In this document: positions 6,648 through 13,440 of the stretch, one piece after another
How the letters are laid out: each line of letters starts with the position of its first letter
Position numbering within the stretch: the first letter of the stretch is position 1
DNA from: DATGQT01 sp033720695
GTDB lineage: Bacteria; Bacteroidota; Rhodothermia; Rhodothermales; Rubricoccaceae
DNA: 13,531 bases
Reading direction: 5' to 3'
Assembly (NCBI GenBank): GCA_033720695.1
Contig: JAWWCA010000097.1
Span: 1 to 13,531 of the forward strand
The notes under the pieces: generated by a model
Databases searched by the model: none
What the model was told of the DNA's origin: nothing
The model's input: only the letters and a program-made list of their open reading frames with translations
Program-made: the position numbers and the translations under genes

Positions 6648-7532
6648 ATGCCCCGCTCCTCCCGCGGCCTCGCCCTCCTCGCGCTCCTCGCCCTCGGCCT
6701 CGCGGCCTGCGACGACGCCTCCGTCGAGCCCGTCCTCGACACGGGCCGGCCGTTCACGCTGTGGGGTGCGCTCGACCCCCGGGCCGACCTCCAGGGCCTC
6801 CGCGTCATCCCCATCCGCCTCCAGCTCGACGCCGAGGAGGGCGGGCCGGCCGAGGCCGTCGTGACGGTCGAGGACCTCGGCACCGGCGAGGTCCTCACGC
6901 TCCGCGACTCGCTCGTCCGCTTCAGCAGCGGCCTCACCGGCTCCGTCTACGTGGGCGACTTCCGGCCCGCCTACGAGGGCCGCTACCGCGTCACGGCCAC
7001 GCGCGACGACGGCGCCGCCTCGACGGCCGTCGTCGAGGTCCCGCCGCTCACCGAGCCGGTCGTGTTCCTCCCGCAGACCATCCCCGGCGACGTCGTCTCG
7101 TCGGTGCTCTGGCCCGAGGCGCCCCGCGTCAACGCCGTCACGGTGACCTACCTGGGGCGGCGCGCGGACTGCAGCACCGACCCGGTCACGCTCGTGCTCG
7201 ACGAGGACGAGGTGCTCCCGGCGAAGATCGGCTGGGAGGTGCGGCTCCCACTCCGGCTCCAGCGCGAGGCCGTCCTCGCGGGCCTCGGCACGGACCGGGC
7301 CACGATCCTCAGCGTCACCCTCCGCGGCCTCGTCACCGACGCCGAGTGGGCGGCCCCCTTCGGCTTCTCGTTCGACGACGAGGTGCTCACCGAGCCGACG
7401 ACGCTGACGAACGTGGAGAACGGGTTCGGCTTCGTCGGCGCGGGCTACGCCACCGAGGTCGAGTGGCGGCTCGACGACGAGACGCTGCAGTCGGCGGGGT
7501 ACCAGCCGCAGGCGTTCGGCTCCTGCGGCTGA
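6648..7532 (+). CDS. DUF4249-like outer-membrane lipoprotein, partner of the TonB receptor
   Basis: A 294-residue protein. ATG at 6648 gives a clean lipoprotein signal (LALLALLALGLAAC, Cys21); an in-frame GTG at 6636 is possible but less likely. The mature part starts with a beta-sandwich-like stretch (FTLWGALDP, IRLQLDAEEGG, VVTVEDLGTGEVLTLRD). The C-terminal NVENGFGFVG (255-264) resembles the conserved ENG-G-F-G signature I associate with DUF4249 proteins. Those are Bacteroidota lipoproteins typically encoded directly after TonB receptors carrying a CarboxypepD_reg-like domain. That genomic pairing holds here (17 bp gap, same strand) and strengthens the call. It is likely a surface ligand-binding or accessory subunit of the receptor; the ligand is unknown. 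It could alternatively be only a generic Ig-like lipoprotein. Confidence 0.75.
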   Translation: MPRSSRGLALLALLALGLAACDDASVEPVLDTGRPFTLWGALDPRADLQGLRVIPIRLQLDAEEGGPAEAVVTVEDLGTGEVLTLRDSLVRFSSGLTGSVYVGDFRPAYEGRYRVTATRDDGAASTAVVEVPPLTEPVVFLPQTIPGDVVSSVLWPEAPRVNAVTVTYLGRRADCSTDPVTLVLDEDEVLPAKIGWEVRLPLRLQREAVLAGLGTDRATILSVTLRGLVTDAEWAAPFGFSFDDEVLTEPTTLTNVENGFGFVGAGYATEVEWRLDDETLQSAGYQPQAFGSCG

Positions 7533-7561
7533 GGCCGGCCGTCGGGAGCGGAGGGGGTTCG

Positions 7562-7579
7562 GGAGGCTTCCGCCTTTTT
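7562..7579 (+). terminator. Weak intrinsic terminator after the receptor/lipoprotein operon
   Basis: aggc-ttcc-gcct forms a 4-bp stem that G-U pairs can extend to 6 bp, running into a T5 tract (7575-7579). It lies 30-47 bp after the lipoprotein stop. The remaining sequence up to 7650 holds no other recognisable element. Confidence 0.35.
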
Positions 7580-7650
7580 CGTGAAGGTGGGCCCGAAGCC
7601 AACCCTGCGCCGGATCGGTCGTATCCCGGCCGAACGCAGCCGCCACGGCC

Positions 7651-8997
7651 ATGTCGCACCGCACCCCCTCACCCCCGCACCGCCCCCGGGTCGTCATCGT
7701 CGGCGTCGGGCACGCCGGGCTGGAGGCGGCCAAGGCCCTCCGGAAGGCGCCCGTGGACGTCCTCCTCGTCGATCGGCACAACTACCACAAGTTCCAGCCG
7801 CTCCTCTACCAGGTCGCGACGGCGGGCCTCCAGCCGGGCGACATCACGCAGCCCGCCCGCCACATCTTCCGGAAGCAGCGCAACCTCACCGTCCGCCTCG
7901 CCACCGTCACGGACATCGACCTCGACGCGCGCCGCGTTCTCGTCGAAGACGGGCCGCCGATCCCGTACGACGCCCTCCTCCTCGGGGTCGGCGCTTCGAC
8001 GGCGACTTACGACGTCGAGGGGGCCGAGGAGCACGGGCTCCCGCTCAAGAACGTCGCCGACGCCGTGAACCTCCGGAGCCACGTGCTCCTCCGGTTCGAG
8101 GCGGCCCACCGGGACCCGTCGCTCATCGAGGCGGGCGGGCTCACGTTCGTCGTCGTCGGCGGCGGGCCGACGGGCGTCGAGATGGCGGGGGCCCTGCGGG
8201 AGCTCTTCGACAGGGTGCTCTGCAAGGACTTCCCGGGCCTCGACGTGAGCCGCGCCCGCGTGGTCCTGCTGGAGGCGGGCGACGCCCTCCTGAACGGCTA
8301 CCGCGACCGCCTCCGCGACTACACCCGCCGGCAGCTCGAAGGCCGCGGCGTGGAGGTGCGGCTGGACACGGCCGTCGTCGAGGTGACCCCGGAGGCCGTG
8401 CGCCTGGCGAGCGGCGAGACGATCCCCGCGCACACGCTCGTGTGGGCGGCCGGCGTCCGCGCCAACCCCCTCGCCGACCGCCTCGCCGTCGAGCAGACCC
8501 AGGGCGGGCGGGTGGTCGTGGACGAGACGCTCCGCGTGCCGGGCCACCCCGAGGTGTTCGTCGCGGGTGACCTCGCGGGGGCCCGCGACCCGGGCGGCGC
8601 GCTCTACCCGCAGGTGGCGCAGGTGGCGATGCAGCAGGGCGTCCACGCCGCCCGCGAGATCGTGCGGGCGCTGCGCGGCGAGCCGGCCCAGCCCTTCCGC
8701 TACGCCGACAAGGGCCAGATGGCGACGATCGGGCGCAACGCCGCCGTCCTGGAGCTGCCCAACGGGTGGACGGCCACGGGCTACCTCGCGTGGCTCGGCT
8801 GGGTCGTCATCCACATCGTCAACCTCGCCGGCTTCCGGAACCAGCTCAGCGTCTTCATCAGCTGGGTCTACAACTACTTCACCTACGACCGCGGCCCGCG
8901 CCTCATCATCCCCGCCTGGCCCGAGACCGACGAGGTGCCGGTGGACCCGCCCCGGATCCCGGACGGGCTCGCCGACGAAGAGGAGCCCCGCGCCTAG
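7651..8997 (+). CDS. ndh: Type II NADH:quinone oxidoreductase (NDH-2)
   Basis: A 448-residue single-subunit flavoprotein. It oxidises NADH and reduces quinone at the inner membrane without pumping protons. Two Rossmann folds are visible: the FAD site near the N-terminus (VVIVGVGHAGLEAAKAL, Gly18/20/23) and the NADH site (FVVVGGGPTGVEMAGAL, about 166-182). EVFVAGDLA (about 301-309) carries the Asp that contacts FAD. YPQVAQVAMQQG (319-330) matches the AQxAxQQG quinone-site signature. The C-terminal stretch (about 377-412, GYLAWLGWVVIHIVNLAGF then VFISWVYNYFTYDRG) is the amphipathic membrane-anchoring region typical of bacterial NDH-2. FQPLLYQVATAGL after the FAD fold is also characteristic. Length is normal. 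The gene appears monocistronic and ends 4 bp from the convergent psuG stop. No Shine-Dalgarno sequence is seen before the ATG. Confidence 0.93.
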   Translation: MSHRTPSPPHRPRVVIVGVGHAGLEAAKALRKAPVDVLLVDRHNYHKFQPLLYQVATAGLQPGDITQPARHIFRKQRNLTVRLATVTDIDLDARRVLVEDGPPIPYDALLLGVGASTATYDVEGAEEHGLPLKNVADAVNLRSHVLLRFEAAHRDPSLIEAGGLTFVVVGGGPTGVEMAGALRELFDRVLCKDFPGLDVSRARVVLLEAGDALLNGYRDRLRDYTRRQLEGRGVEVRLDTAVVEVTPEAVRLASGETIPAHTLVWAAGVRANPLADRLAVEQTQGGRVVVDETLRVPGHPEVFVAGDLAGARDPGGALYPQVAQVAMQQGVHAAREIVRALRGEPAQPFRYADKGQMATIGRNAAVLELPNGWTATGYLAWLGWVVIHIVNLAGFRNQLSVFISWVYNYFTYDRGPRLIIPAWPETDEVPVDPPRIPDGLADEEEPRA

Positions 8998-9001
8998 CCC
9001 G

Positions 9002-9880
9002 TCACCCGGCCATCGCCACCGCGATGCGCGCGGCGACGCGGGCGTTCTGTTCGAGGAGGGCGAGGTTGACGCCCAGCGTGCGCCCCTCCGTGCGCTCGCC
9101 GAGGCGGCGGAGCAGGAACGGCGTCACCTCGGCCGAGCGGAGGCCGAGCGCGGCCGCCTCCTCCACCGTCTGCGCGATCACAGGCTCGATCTCGTCGGGG
9201 AGCAGGGCCTCGGTCTCAGGCGGGGGGACGGCGACGAGGAGGGCGCCGGGGAGGCCGAGGCGGTCGCGCGCGCGCACGACCGCCGCGACGGCCTCGGGCG
9301 TGTCGCAGCGGATGTCGACGGGGTGGTCGGAGTCGCGGCTGTAGAAGGCCGGCAGCCGGTCGCAGCCGTAGCCGACGACGGGGACCCCGCGCGTTTCGAG
9401 CGCCTCGCGCGTGGCCCCCAGGTCGAGGATCGCCTTGGGCCCGGCGCACACCACGACGAGGGGGTACCGCGCGAGGGCGTCGAGGTCGGCGCTGACGTCC
9501 CAGGCCGGGTGCGGCCCCGTGGTCCGGTGGACGCCCCCGATGCCGCCCGTGGCGAAGACGCCCAGGCCGGCCCGGTGCGCGAGGTGGAGCGTGGCCGCGA
9601 CGGTCGTGGCCCCGTCGAGGCCCTCCGCGACCGCGACGGGGAGGTCGCGGAGGCTCACCTTCCGGACGCCCTCCGCCGTGGCGAGCCGCCGGATCTGCGC
9701 CTCCGACAGCCCCACGACGGGCTCGCCGCCGATGAGCCCGATCGTCCGCGGCACCGCGCCCGCCGCCCGGACGGTCGCCTCCAGCCGCAGCGCCGCCCGC
9801 TCGTTCTCGGGGTGCGGCAGCCCGTGCGCGATCACCGTGGACTCGAGGGCGACGGCGGGGCGGAGCGGAGGAGTGGACAT
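9002..9880 (-). CDS. psuG: Pseudouridine-5'-phosphate glycosidase
   Basis: A 292-residue enzyme that cleaves the C-glycosidic bond of pseudouridine 5'-phosphate to uracil and ribose 5-phosphate, in pseudouridine salvage. The family signature runs the whole length: ALESTVIAHGLPHPEN, PRTIGLIGGEPVVGLSE, VRKVSLRDLPVA, GATTVAATLHLAHRAGL, VFATGGIGGVHR, DVSADL, VVCAGPKAILDLGATREALET and EVTPFLLRRL. Glu13, Lys74 and Lys149 (CAGPK, the expected Schiff-base lysine) have the same spacing as the catalytic residues I recall for E. coli PsuG. The conserved acidic residue of DVSADL and the Asn near the C-terminus are also present. The usual partner kinase gene psuK is not adjacent: downstream is the convergent NDH-2 gene, upstream a divergent lipoprotein gene. 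A manganese-dependent cytoplasmic enzyme is expected from the family. Confidence 0.95.
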   Translation of the reverse strand: MSTPPLRPAVALESTVIAHGLPHPENERAALRLEATVRAAGAVPRTIGLIGGEPVVGLSEAQIRRLATAEGVRKVSLRDLPVAVAEGLDGATTVAATLHLAHRAGLGVFATGGIGGVHRTTGPHPAWDVSADLDALARYPLVVVCAGPKAILDLGATREALETRGVPVVGYGCDRLPAFYSRDSDHPVDIRCDTPEAVAAVVRARDRLGLPGALLVAVPPPETEALLPDEIEPVIAQTVEEAAALGLRSAEVTPFLLRRLGERTEGRTLGVNLALLEQNARVAARIAVAMAG

Positions 9881-9900
9881 GGGCAGGACGGGGTGGGCCG

Positions 9901-9908
9901 CGAAAGTA
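9901..9908 (-). promoter_or_regulatory. Candidate TAnnTTTG-like box for psuG
   Basis: TACTTTCG on the minus strand matches five of the six defined bases of the Bacteroidota TAnnTTTG element. It lies 20 nt upstream of the psuG ATG. No TTTG box is found at the expected distance further upstream, so support is partial. Confidence 0.3.
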
Positions 9909-9944
9909 GCACGGACGGGGGACGCGCCAGGGCAGGTCCGCCCT

Positions 9945-9950
9945 TATACT
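9945..9950 (+). promoter_or_regulatory. Candidate -10 box (TATACT) for the lipoprotein gene at 9983
   Basis: TATACT differs from the classical TATAAT by one base and is an isolated AT-rich island in very GC-rich surroundings. It lies 32 nt before the ATG at 9983. No -35-like hexamer is visible at 16-18 nt upstream. Confidence 0.4.
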
Positions 9951-9982
9951 TCGGTTCCCCTTCACCCAACCCCGATATTCTC

Positions 9983-10654
9983 ATGATGAAACGGAACGTA
10001 TCGCTCGCCCTGATCGCCGTCCTGCTCGTCGCGCTCGGCTGCGGGCCCAGCGAGGAGGAGCGCCGCCAGCAAGAGATGGAAGAGGCCGCCGAGCGGCTCG
10101 GCGAGGCCGCGGAGCAGATGGGCGAGGCCGCCAGCGGCGACCTCGCGAGCGCCATGGAGGCGATGGGCGAGGCCATGAGCGGGTCCGGCGAGGGCAGCGC
10201 CGACCCCGTGGACTTCCGCCGCCTCAAGGAGGTCCTCCCCGCCGAGGCCGCCGGCCTCCAGCGCACCAGCCACACCGGCGAGCGCACCGGCGCCATGGGC
10301 ATGACCTTTTCCCAGGCCGAGGCCGACTACGAGGGCGACGACGGCGCGCGCGTCGACGTCAAGGTCATGGACCTCGCCGGCGTCCCCACCTTCGGCATGC
10401 TCGGGTTCGCCTGGACCATGGCCGAGATGGACCGTGAGACCGACACCGGCTACGAGCGAACCATGACCTACCGCGGCCACCGCGGCTACGAGAAGTACGA
10501 CAGCGCCGACCGCTCTGGCGAGATGCAGCTCATCGTCGCCGACCGGTTCGCCGTCGAGGCCCGGGGGCGCAACGTCGACATGGACCGGATCCAGGCCGTC
10601 GTCGACGACATCGGCCTGCGCGAGCTCGAGGGCATGCGGAACGAGGGGCGCTAG
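9983..10654 (+). CDS. Small coiled-coil lipoprotein of unknown function
   Basis: A 223-residue protein; ATG ATG at 9983/9986 gives two equivalent starts. The N-terminus is a lipoprotein signal (KRNVSLALIAVLLVALGC, Cys20). Residues about 23-65 are strongly charged and Glu/Ala-rich with a helical, heptad-like pattern (EEERRQQEMEEAAERLGEAA, then MEAMGEAMSGSG), probably a coiled-coil or extended stalk. From about residue 74 a compact domain follows (DFRRLKEVLPAEAAGLQRT, GMTFSQAEADYEG, ARVDVKVMDLAGVP, YRGHRGYEKYD, ELIVADRF-like MQLIVADRF). This part looks like an alternating beta-strand domain with a final helix (MDRIQAVVDDIGLREL). I do not recognise a named family. The gene stands alone between a divergent psuG and its own terminator. 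An envelope role is inferred from the lipobox only. Confidence 0.82.
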   Translation: MMKRNVSLALIAVLLVALGCGPSEEERRQQEMEEAAERLGEAAEQMGEAASGDLASAMEAMGEAMSGSGEGSADPVDFRRLKEVLPAEAAGLQRTSHTGERTGAMGMTFSQAEADYEGDDGARVDVKVMDLAGVPTFGMLGFAWTMAEMDRETDTGYERTMTYRGHRGYEKYDSADRSGEMQLIVADRFAVEARGRNVDMDRIQAVVDDIGLRELEGMRNEGR

Positions 10655-10675
10655 CCCCCGGTAGCTTCGTCCCCG

Positions 10676-10712
10676 ACGGGAGGGGCGGCCGCCCGGTCGC
10701 CCCTCCCGTTTT
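10676..10712 (+). terminator. Strong intrinsic terminator after the coiled-coil lipoprotein gene
   Basis: cgggaggggcg (10677-10687) pairs perfectly with cgcccctcccg (10698-10708) around a 10-nt loop. An additional A-T pair (10676/10709) extends the stem, and it is followed by TTTT (10709-10712). It sits 21 bp after the stop codon and 28 bp before the next gene, which therefore needs its own promoter. Confidence 0.88.
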
Positions 10713-10740
10713 CTCGCCGCCGCGCGCCCGACCTCCCCCC

Positions 10741-11829
10741 ATGCCCGACCCCGATCCCCTCGACCGCATCCGCGAGCGCCTCCTCGCGGCCGAGCGCGTC
10801 GTCATCACGTCCCACCTCCGGCCCGACGGCGACGCCCTCGGCTCCGAGATCGCCCTCGCACGGTTCCTCCGCAGGCTCGGCAAGGAGGCCCTCGTCCTCA
10901 ACGCCGACGCCGCGCCGCGCCCGCTCGACTGGCTCATGGGCGAGCAGCCCAAGGGGCTCGTCGTGACGCACGAGCCGGGGAGCCTGGCGCAGGCCGAGGC
11001 CCTCGCCGCCGCCGACGCCATCGTGGTCGTGGACACCGGCGCCGGTCACCGCCTCGGGGCCGTCGAGGAGCGGATCCGGCAGGCCGCCGCGCCGACGTAC
11101 CTCATCGACCACCACCCCGCGCCCGAGACGTGGTTCGACCTCGCCTGCGTCCGCACCGACGCCGCCGCCACGGCCGAGATCGTCTACGACCTCATCGCCG
11201 GCCACGACCCCGCCCTCATCGACGCCGCGATCGCGACGGCGCTCTACGTCGGCATCGTGACCGACACCGGCTCGTTCCGCTACAGCGCCACGACCCCGAA
11301 GACGCACCGCATCGTGGCCGACCTCCTGGCACGCGGCGGCATCGAGTCGGAGCCCATCCACATCGCCGTCTACGACGGCCGCACGCGCGAGGGGCTCCGC
11401 CTCCTCGCCCGCTCCCTCGACACGATCGCGACGCACTACGGCGGCCGCCTCGCCACGATGTACGTCACGCAGGACATGCTCCGCGAGGCCGGCGCCTACT
11501 TCGACGAGACCGAGGGCCTCATCCAGTACGCCCTCTCGCTCGACGGCGTGATCGCGGCCGTGATCTTCCTCGAGACGCCCAGCGCCGTCAAGCTCTCGTT
11601 CCGCTCGAAGGGCGACTGCCCCATCAACGCCTGGGCGGCGCGCTACGGCGGCGGCGGCCACGCCAACGCCGCCGGCGCCTACGTCACCGACAAGTCGCTG
11701 ACCCAACTCCTCCGCGAGGTCGTCAACGCCGCGCCCCCGCACGTGGCCGCCGAGGAAATGCCCGACGAAAACCGCGAGCTGACCCAGGACGACCTCGCCC
11801 TCCTCGCCTCGTTCAAGGGCAAGCTGTAG
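10741..11829 (+). CDS. nrnA: DHH-family phosphoesterase: nanoRNase / pAp phosphatase
   Basis: A 362-residue cytoplasmic DHH/DHHA1 enzyme. Members of this subfamily degrade 2-5 nt RNA oligomers and dephosphorylate 3'-phosphoadenosine 5'-phosphate; some act on c-di-AMP or pApA. The metal-binding motifs are all present: SHLRPDGDALGS (His25, Asp29, Asp31), VVVDTG (Asp98), LIDHH (Asp123-His124-His125) and GIVTDTGSFRYSATTP (Asp175). The C-terminal DHHA1 domain carries the substrate-binding Gly/His loop GGGGHANAAG (303-312), preceded by VKLSFRSKGDCPINAWA. Length is a little above the roughly 310-345 usual for NrnA because of a short polar tail (about 335-362). The two-domain length and lack of membrane segments favour NrnA over membrane-bound GdpP. 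The start at 10741 directly precedes the first predicted helix; no Shine-Dalgarno sequence is present, only a C-rich leader. Confidence 0.92.
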   Translation: MPDPDPLDRIRERLLAAERVVITSHLRPDGDALGSEIALARFLRRLGKEALVLNADAAPRPLDWLMGEQPKGLVVTHEPGSLAQAEALAAADAIVVVDTGAGHRLGAVEERIRQAAAPTYLIDHHPAPETWFDLACVRTDAAATAEIVYDLIAGHDPALIDAAIATALYVGIVTDTGSFRYSATTPKTHRIVADLLARGGIESEPIHIAVYDGRTREGLRLLARSLDTIATHYGGRLATMYVTQDMLREAGAYFDETEGLIQYALSLDGVIAAVIFLETPSAVKLSFRSKGDCPINAWAARYGGGGHANAAGAYVTDKSLTQLLREVVNAAPPHVAAEEMPDENRELTQDDLALLASFKGKL

Positions 11830-11842
11830 GCTCGGTCTCGCC

Positions 11843-11922
11843 GGCTCCCCCGTCTTCACTTGCATCGCTCGTCGCTGTCGCTTCGCCCTGATCGCTCGCG
11901 CAGGGGGAGCCCGCACCCTTTT
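11843..11922. other. Foldable, repeat-rich intergenic segment between nrnA and pepA
   Basis: ggctccccc (11843-11851) and gggggagcc (11903-11911) form a perfect 9-bp inverted repeat enclosing 51 nt. TTTT follows at 11919-11922, so it may be a long-loop terminator for nrnA or a structured leader of pepA. The loop contains ATCGCTCG twice (11864-11871 and 11891-11898) and further TCGC repeats between them. The pepA start lies 31 nt beyond the right arm. Confidence 0.4.
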
Positions 11923-11942
11923 GATCCCCATTTCCCAACCCG

Positions 11943-13406
11943 ATGTCCCCCGACTTCACCGCCCCCATCGCTCTCGACTCCGCCGACGACCTCTGGGCCG
12001 AGGCCCTCGACCTCCTCGTGCTGCCGTTCGCGGAGCGCCTGCCGGAGGCCTGGCGCAGCCGCCTCGGCCCCGCCGCCGAGCAGGCCGCCGCCGACGCCGT
12101 CCAGGCCAAGGCCCCCGCGACGCTCTACACCGAGGCCGGGCGCGTGGCGCTCGTCCCCGTGACGGGCGAGACCGACGAGGACCGCCGGACGGCCGCCGCG
12201 AAGGGGGCCGCCGAGGCTGCGCGCCTCAAGGCCGAGGCCGTCGGCCTCGCCGTGCCGGAGGATGGAGACGTCGCGCCGTGCGTCGAGGGCTTTCTCCTGG
12301 GGGCGTACCGGTTCACGCGCTACCGCACCGAGGAGGACGCCGCGTGGCCCGGGACGCGGCGGCTCGTGGTCGAGGGGCCGGCCTCCGACGCCGTCGAGCG
12401 CGCCCGCATCCGCGCCGAGGCGACGAACCTGGCGCGCGACCTCGTCAACCGCTCGCCGCACGAGACGACGGCGCAGGGCCTCGGCGCCCTCGCGAAGGCG
12501 GCCGGCGAGGCGGCGGGCGTCCGCGTCGAGGTGTGGGACCCGGCGCGGATCGAAGCGGAGGGGATGGGCGGCCTCCTCGCCGTCAACCGGGGGAGCCAGG
12601 ACCCGCCCGCGTTCATCGTGATGGAGTGGGCGCCGGAGGGGCACGCCGACGACGCCCCCGTCGTGCTCGTCGGCAAGGCCGTCACGTTCGACACCGGCGG
12701 CCTCTCGCTCAAGCCCACGAAGGGCTCGATGGACACGATGAAGGCCGACATGGCCGGTGGCGCGGCCGTCATCGGGGCCATCGTGGCCGCGGCCCGGCTG
12801 AAGCTGCCCGTTCGCGTCGTCGCCCTCGTCCCGAGCACCGACAACCGCCCTGGCGAGAACGCCTACGTCCCCGGCGACGTCGTCGCGATGCACAGCGGGG
12901 CCACCGTCGAGGTGCTCAACACCGACGCCGAGGGCCGCATGCTCCTCGCCGACGCCCTCTCGTACGCCCGCCGTTACGCCCCGTCGCTCGTCGTGGACGT
13001 CGCCACGCTCACGGGCGCGGCCGTCGTCGCCCTCGGCAGCCGCGTCGCCGCCGTCGTCACCCGCGACGATGCGGACGCGGAGGCGCGCCTCGCGCCGTTC
13101 CGCCGCGCGGGCGAGGCCACGGGCGACACTGTCTGGCCGCTCCCCCTCTTCGGCCACTACAAGGAGCAGCTCAAGAGCGACGTGGCCGACCTTTCGAACG
13201 TCGGCGGGCGCGAGGGCGGGACGATCACGGCCGCCGCCTTCCTGGAGCACTTCACGCGCGAGGGCGGCGAGCCCGCCTACCCGTGGGTGCACCTCGACAT
13301 CGCCGGGCCCGCGTTCCTCGACAGCGCCTATGGCTACCGGCCGAAGGGCGGCACCGGCTTCGGCGTCCGCCTCCTCGCTGCTGTGCTGGCGGAGATGGCG
13401 GGGTAG
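11943..13406 (+). CDS. pepA: Leucyl aminopeptidase, peptidase family M17
   Basis: A 487-residue cytosolic metallo-aminopeptidase that removes N-terminal residues from peptides. The poorly conserved N-terminal macro-like domain covers about 1-165. The catalytic domain contains the two-metal site: VGKAVTFDTGGLSLKP (Lys245, Asp250, Lys257), KADMAGG (Asp269) and NTDAEGRMLLADAL (Asp328, Glu330, Arg332). These correspond to the metal ligands and active-site Lys/Arg of E. coli PepA. Downstream signatures DVATLTGAAVVALG, PLFGHYKEQLKSDVADLSN, GGTITAAAFLEHF and WVHLDIAGPA complete the fold. Compared with E. coli there is one extra residue before Asp269 (PTKGSMD), and GKA replaces the more usual GKG; neither should affect catalysis. 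Length is typical. It follows nrnA by 113 bp on the same strand. E. coli PepA also binds DNA, but nothing here supports that role. Confidence 0.96.
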   Translation: MSPDFTAPIALDSADDLWAEALDLLVLPFAERLPEAWRSRLGPAAEQAAADAVQAKAPATLYTEAGRVALVPVTGETDEDRRTAAAKGAAEAARLKAEAVGLAVPEDGDVAPCVEGFLLGAYRFTRYRTEEDAAWPGTRRLVVEGPASDAVERARIRAEATNLARDLVNRSPHETTAQGLGALAKAAGEAAGVRVEVWDPARIEAEGMGGLLAVNRGSQDPPAFIVMEWAPEGHADDAPVVLVGKAVTFDTGGLSLKPTKGSMDTMKADMAGGAAVIGAIVAAARLKLPVRVVALVPSTDNRPGENAYVPGDVVAMHSGATVEVLNTDAEGRMLLADALSYARRYAPSLVVDVATLTGAAVVALGSRVAAVVTRDDADAEARLAPFRRAGEATGDTVWPLPLFGHYKEQLKSDVADLSNVGGREGGTITAAAFLEHFTREGGEPAYPWVHLDIAGPAFLDSAYGYRPKGGTGFGVRLLAAVLAEMAG

Positions 13407-13423
13407 AGCCCCCCGTGCCGGGC

Positions 13424-13440
13424 GTCGGCTCCGAGCCGAC
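13424..13440 (+). terminator. Short hairpin after pepA, possible terminator
   Basis: gtcggct and agccgac form a perfect 7-bp stem around a 3-nt loop, 17 bp after the pepA stop. There is no T-run, so intrinsic termination is uncertain. The remaining bases to the window end (13441-13531) show no gene start or other recognisable element. Confidence 0.35.

Noticed and set aside
7651..7720. Apparent odd FAD motif (GVGHAG rather than GGGFAG) in NDH-2
   Set aside because: The three essential glycines are kept and the rest of the enzyme is canonical, so this is normal family variation.
7669..8814. 381-codon minus-strand open frame
   Set aside because: Antisense to the NDH-2 gene, whose motifs are complete on the plus strand.
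10651..11931. 426-codon minus-strand open frame
   Set aside because: Antisense to nrnA, crosses a strong terminator and has no domain.
11856..13292. 478-codon minus-strand open frame
   Set aside because: Exact antisense of pepA codons; no motif, composition of a shadow.
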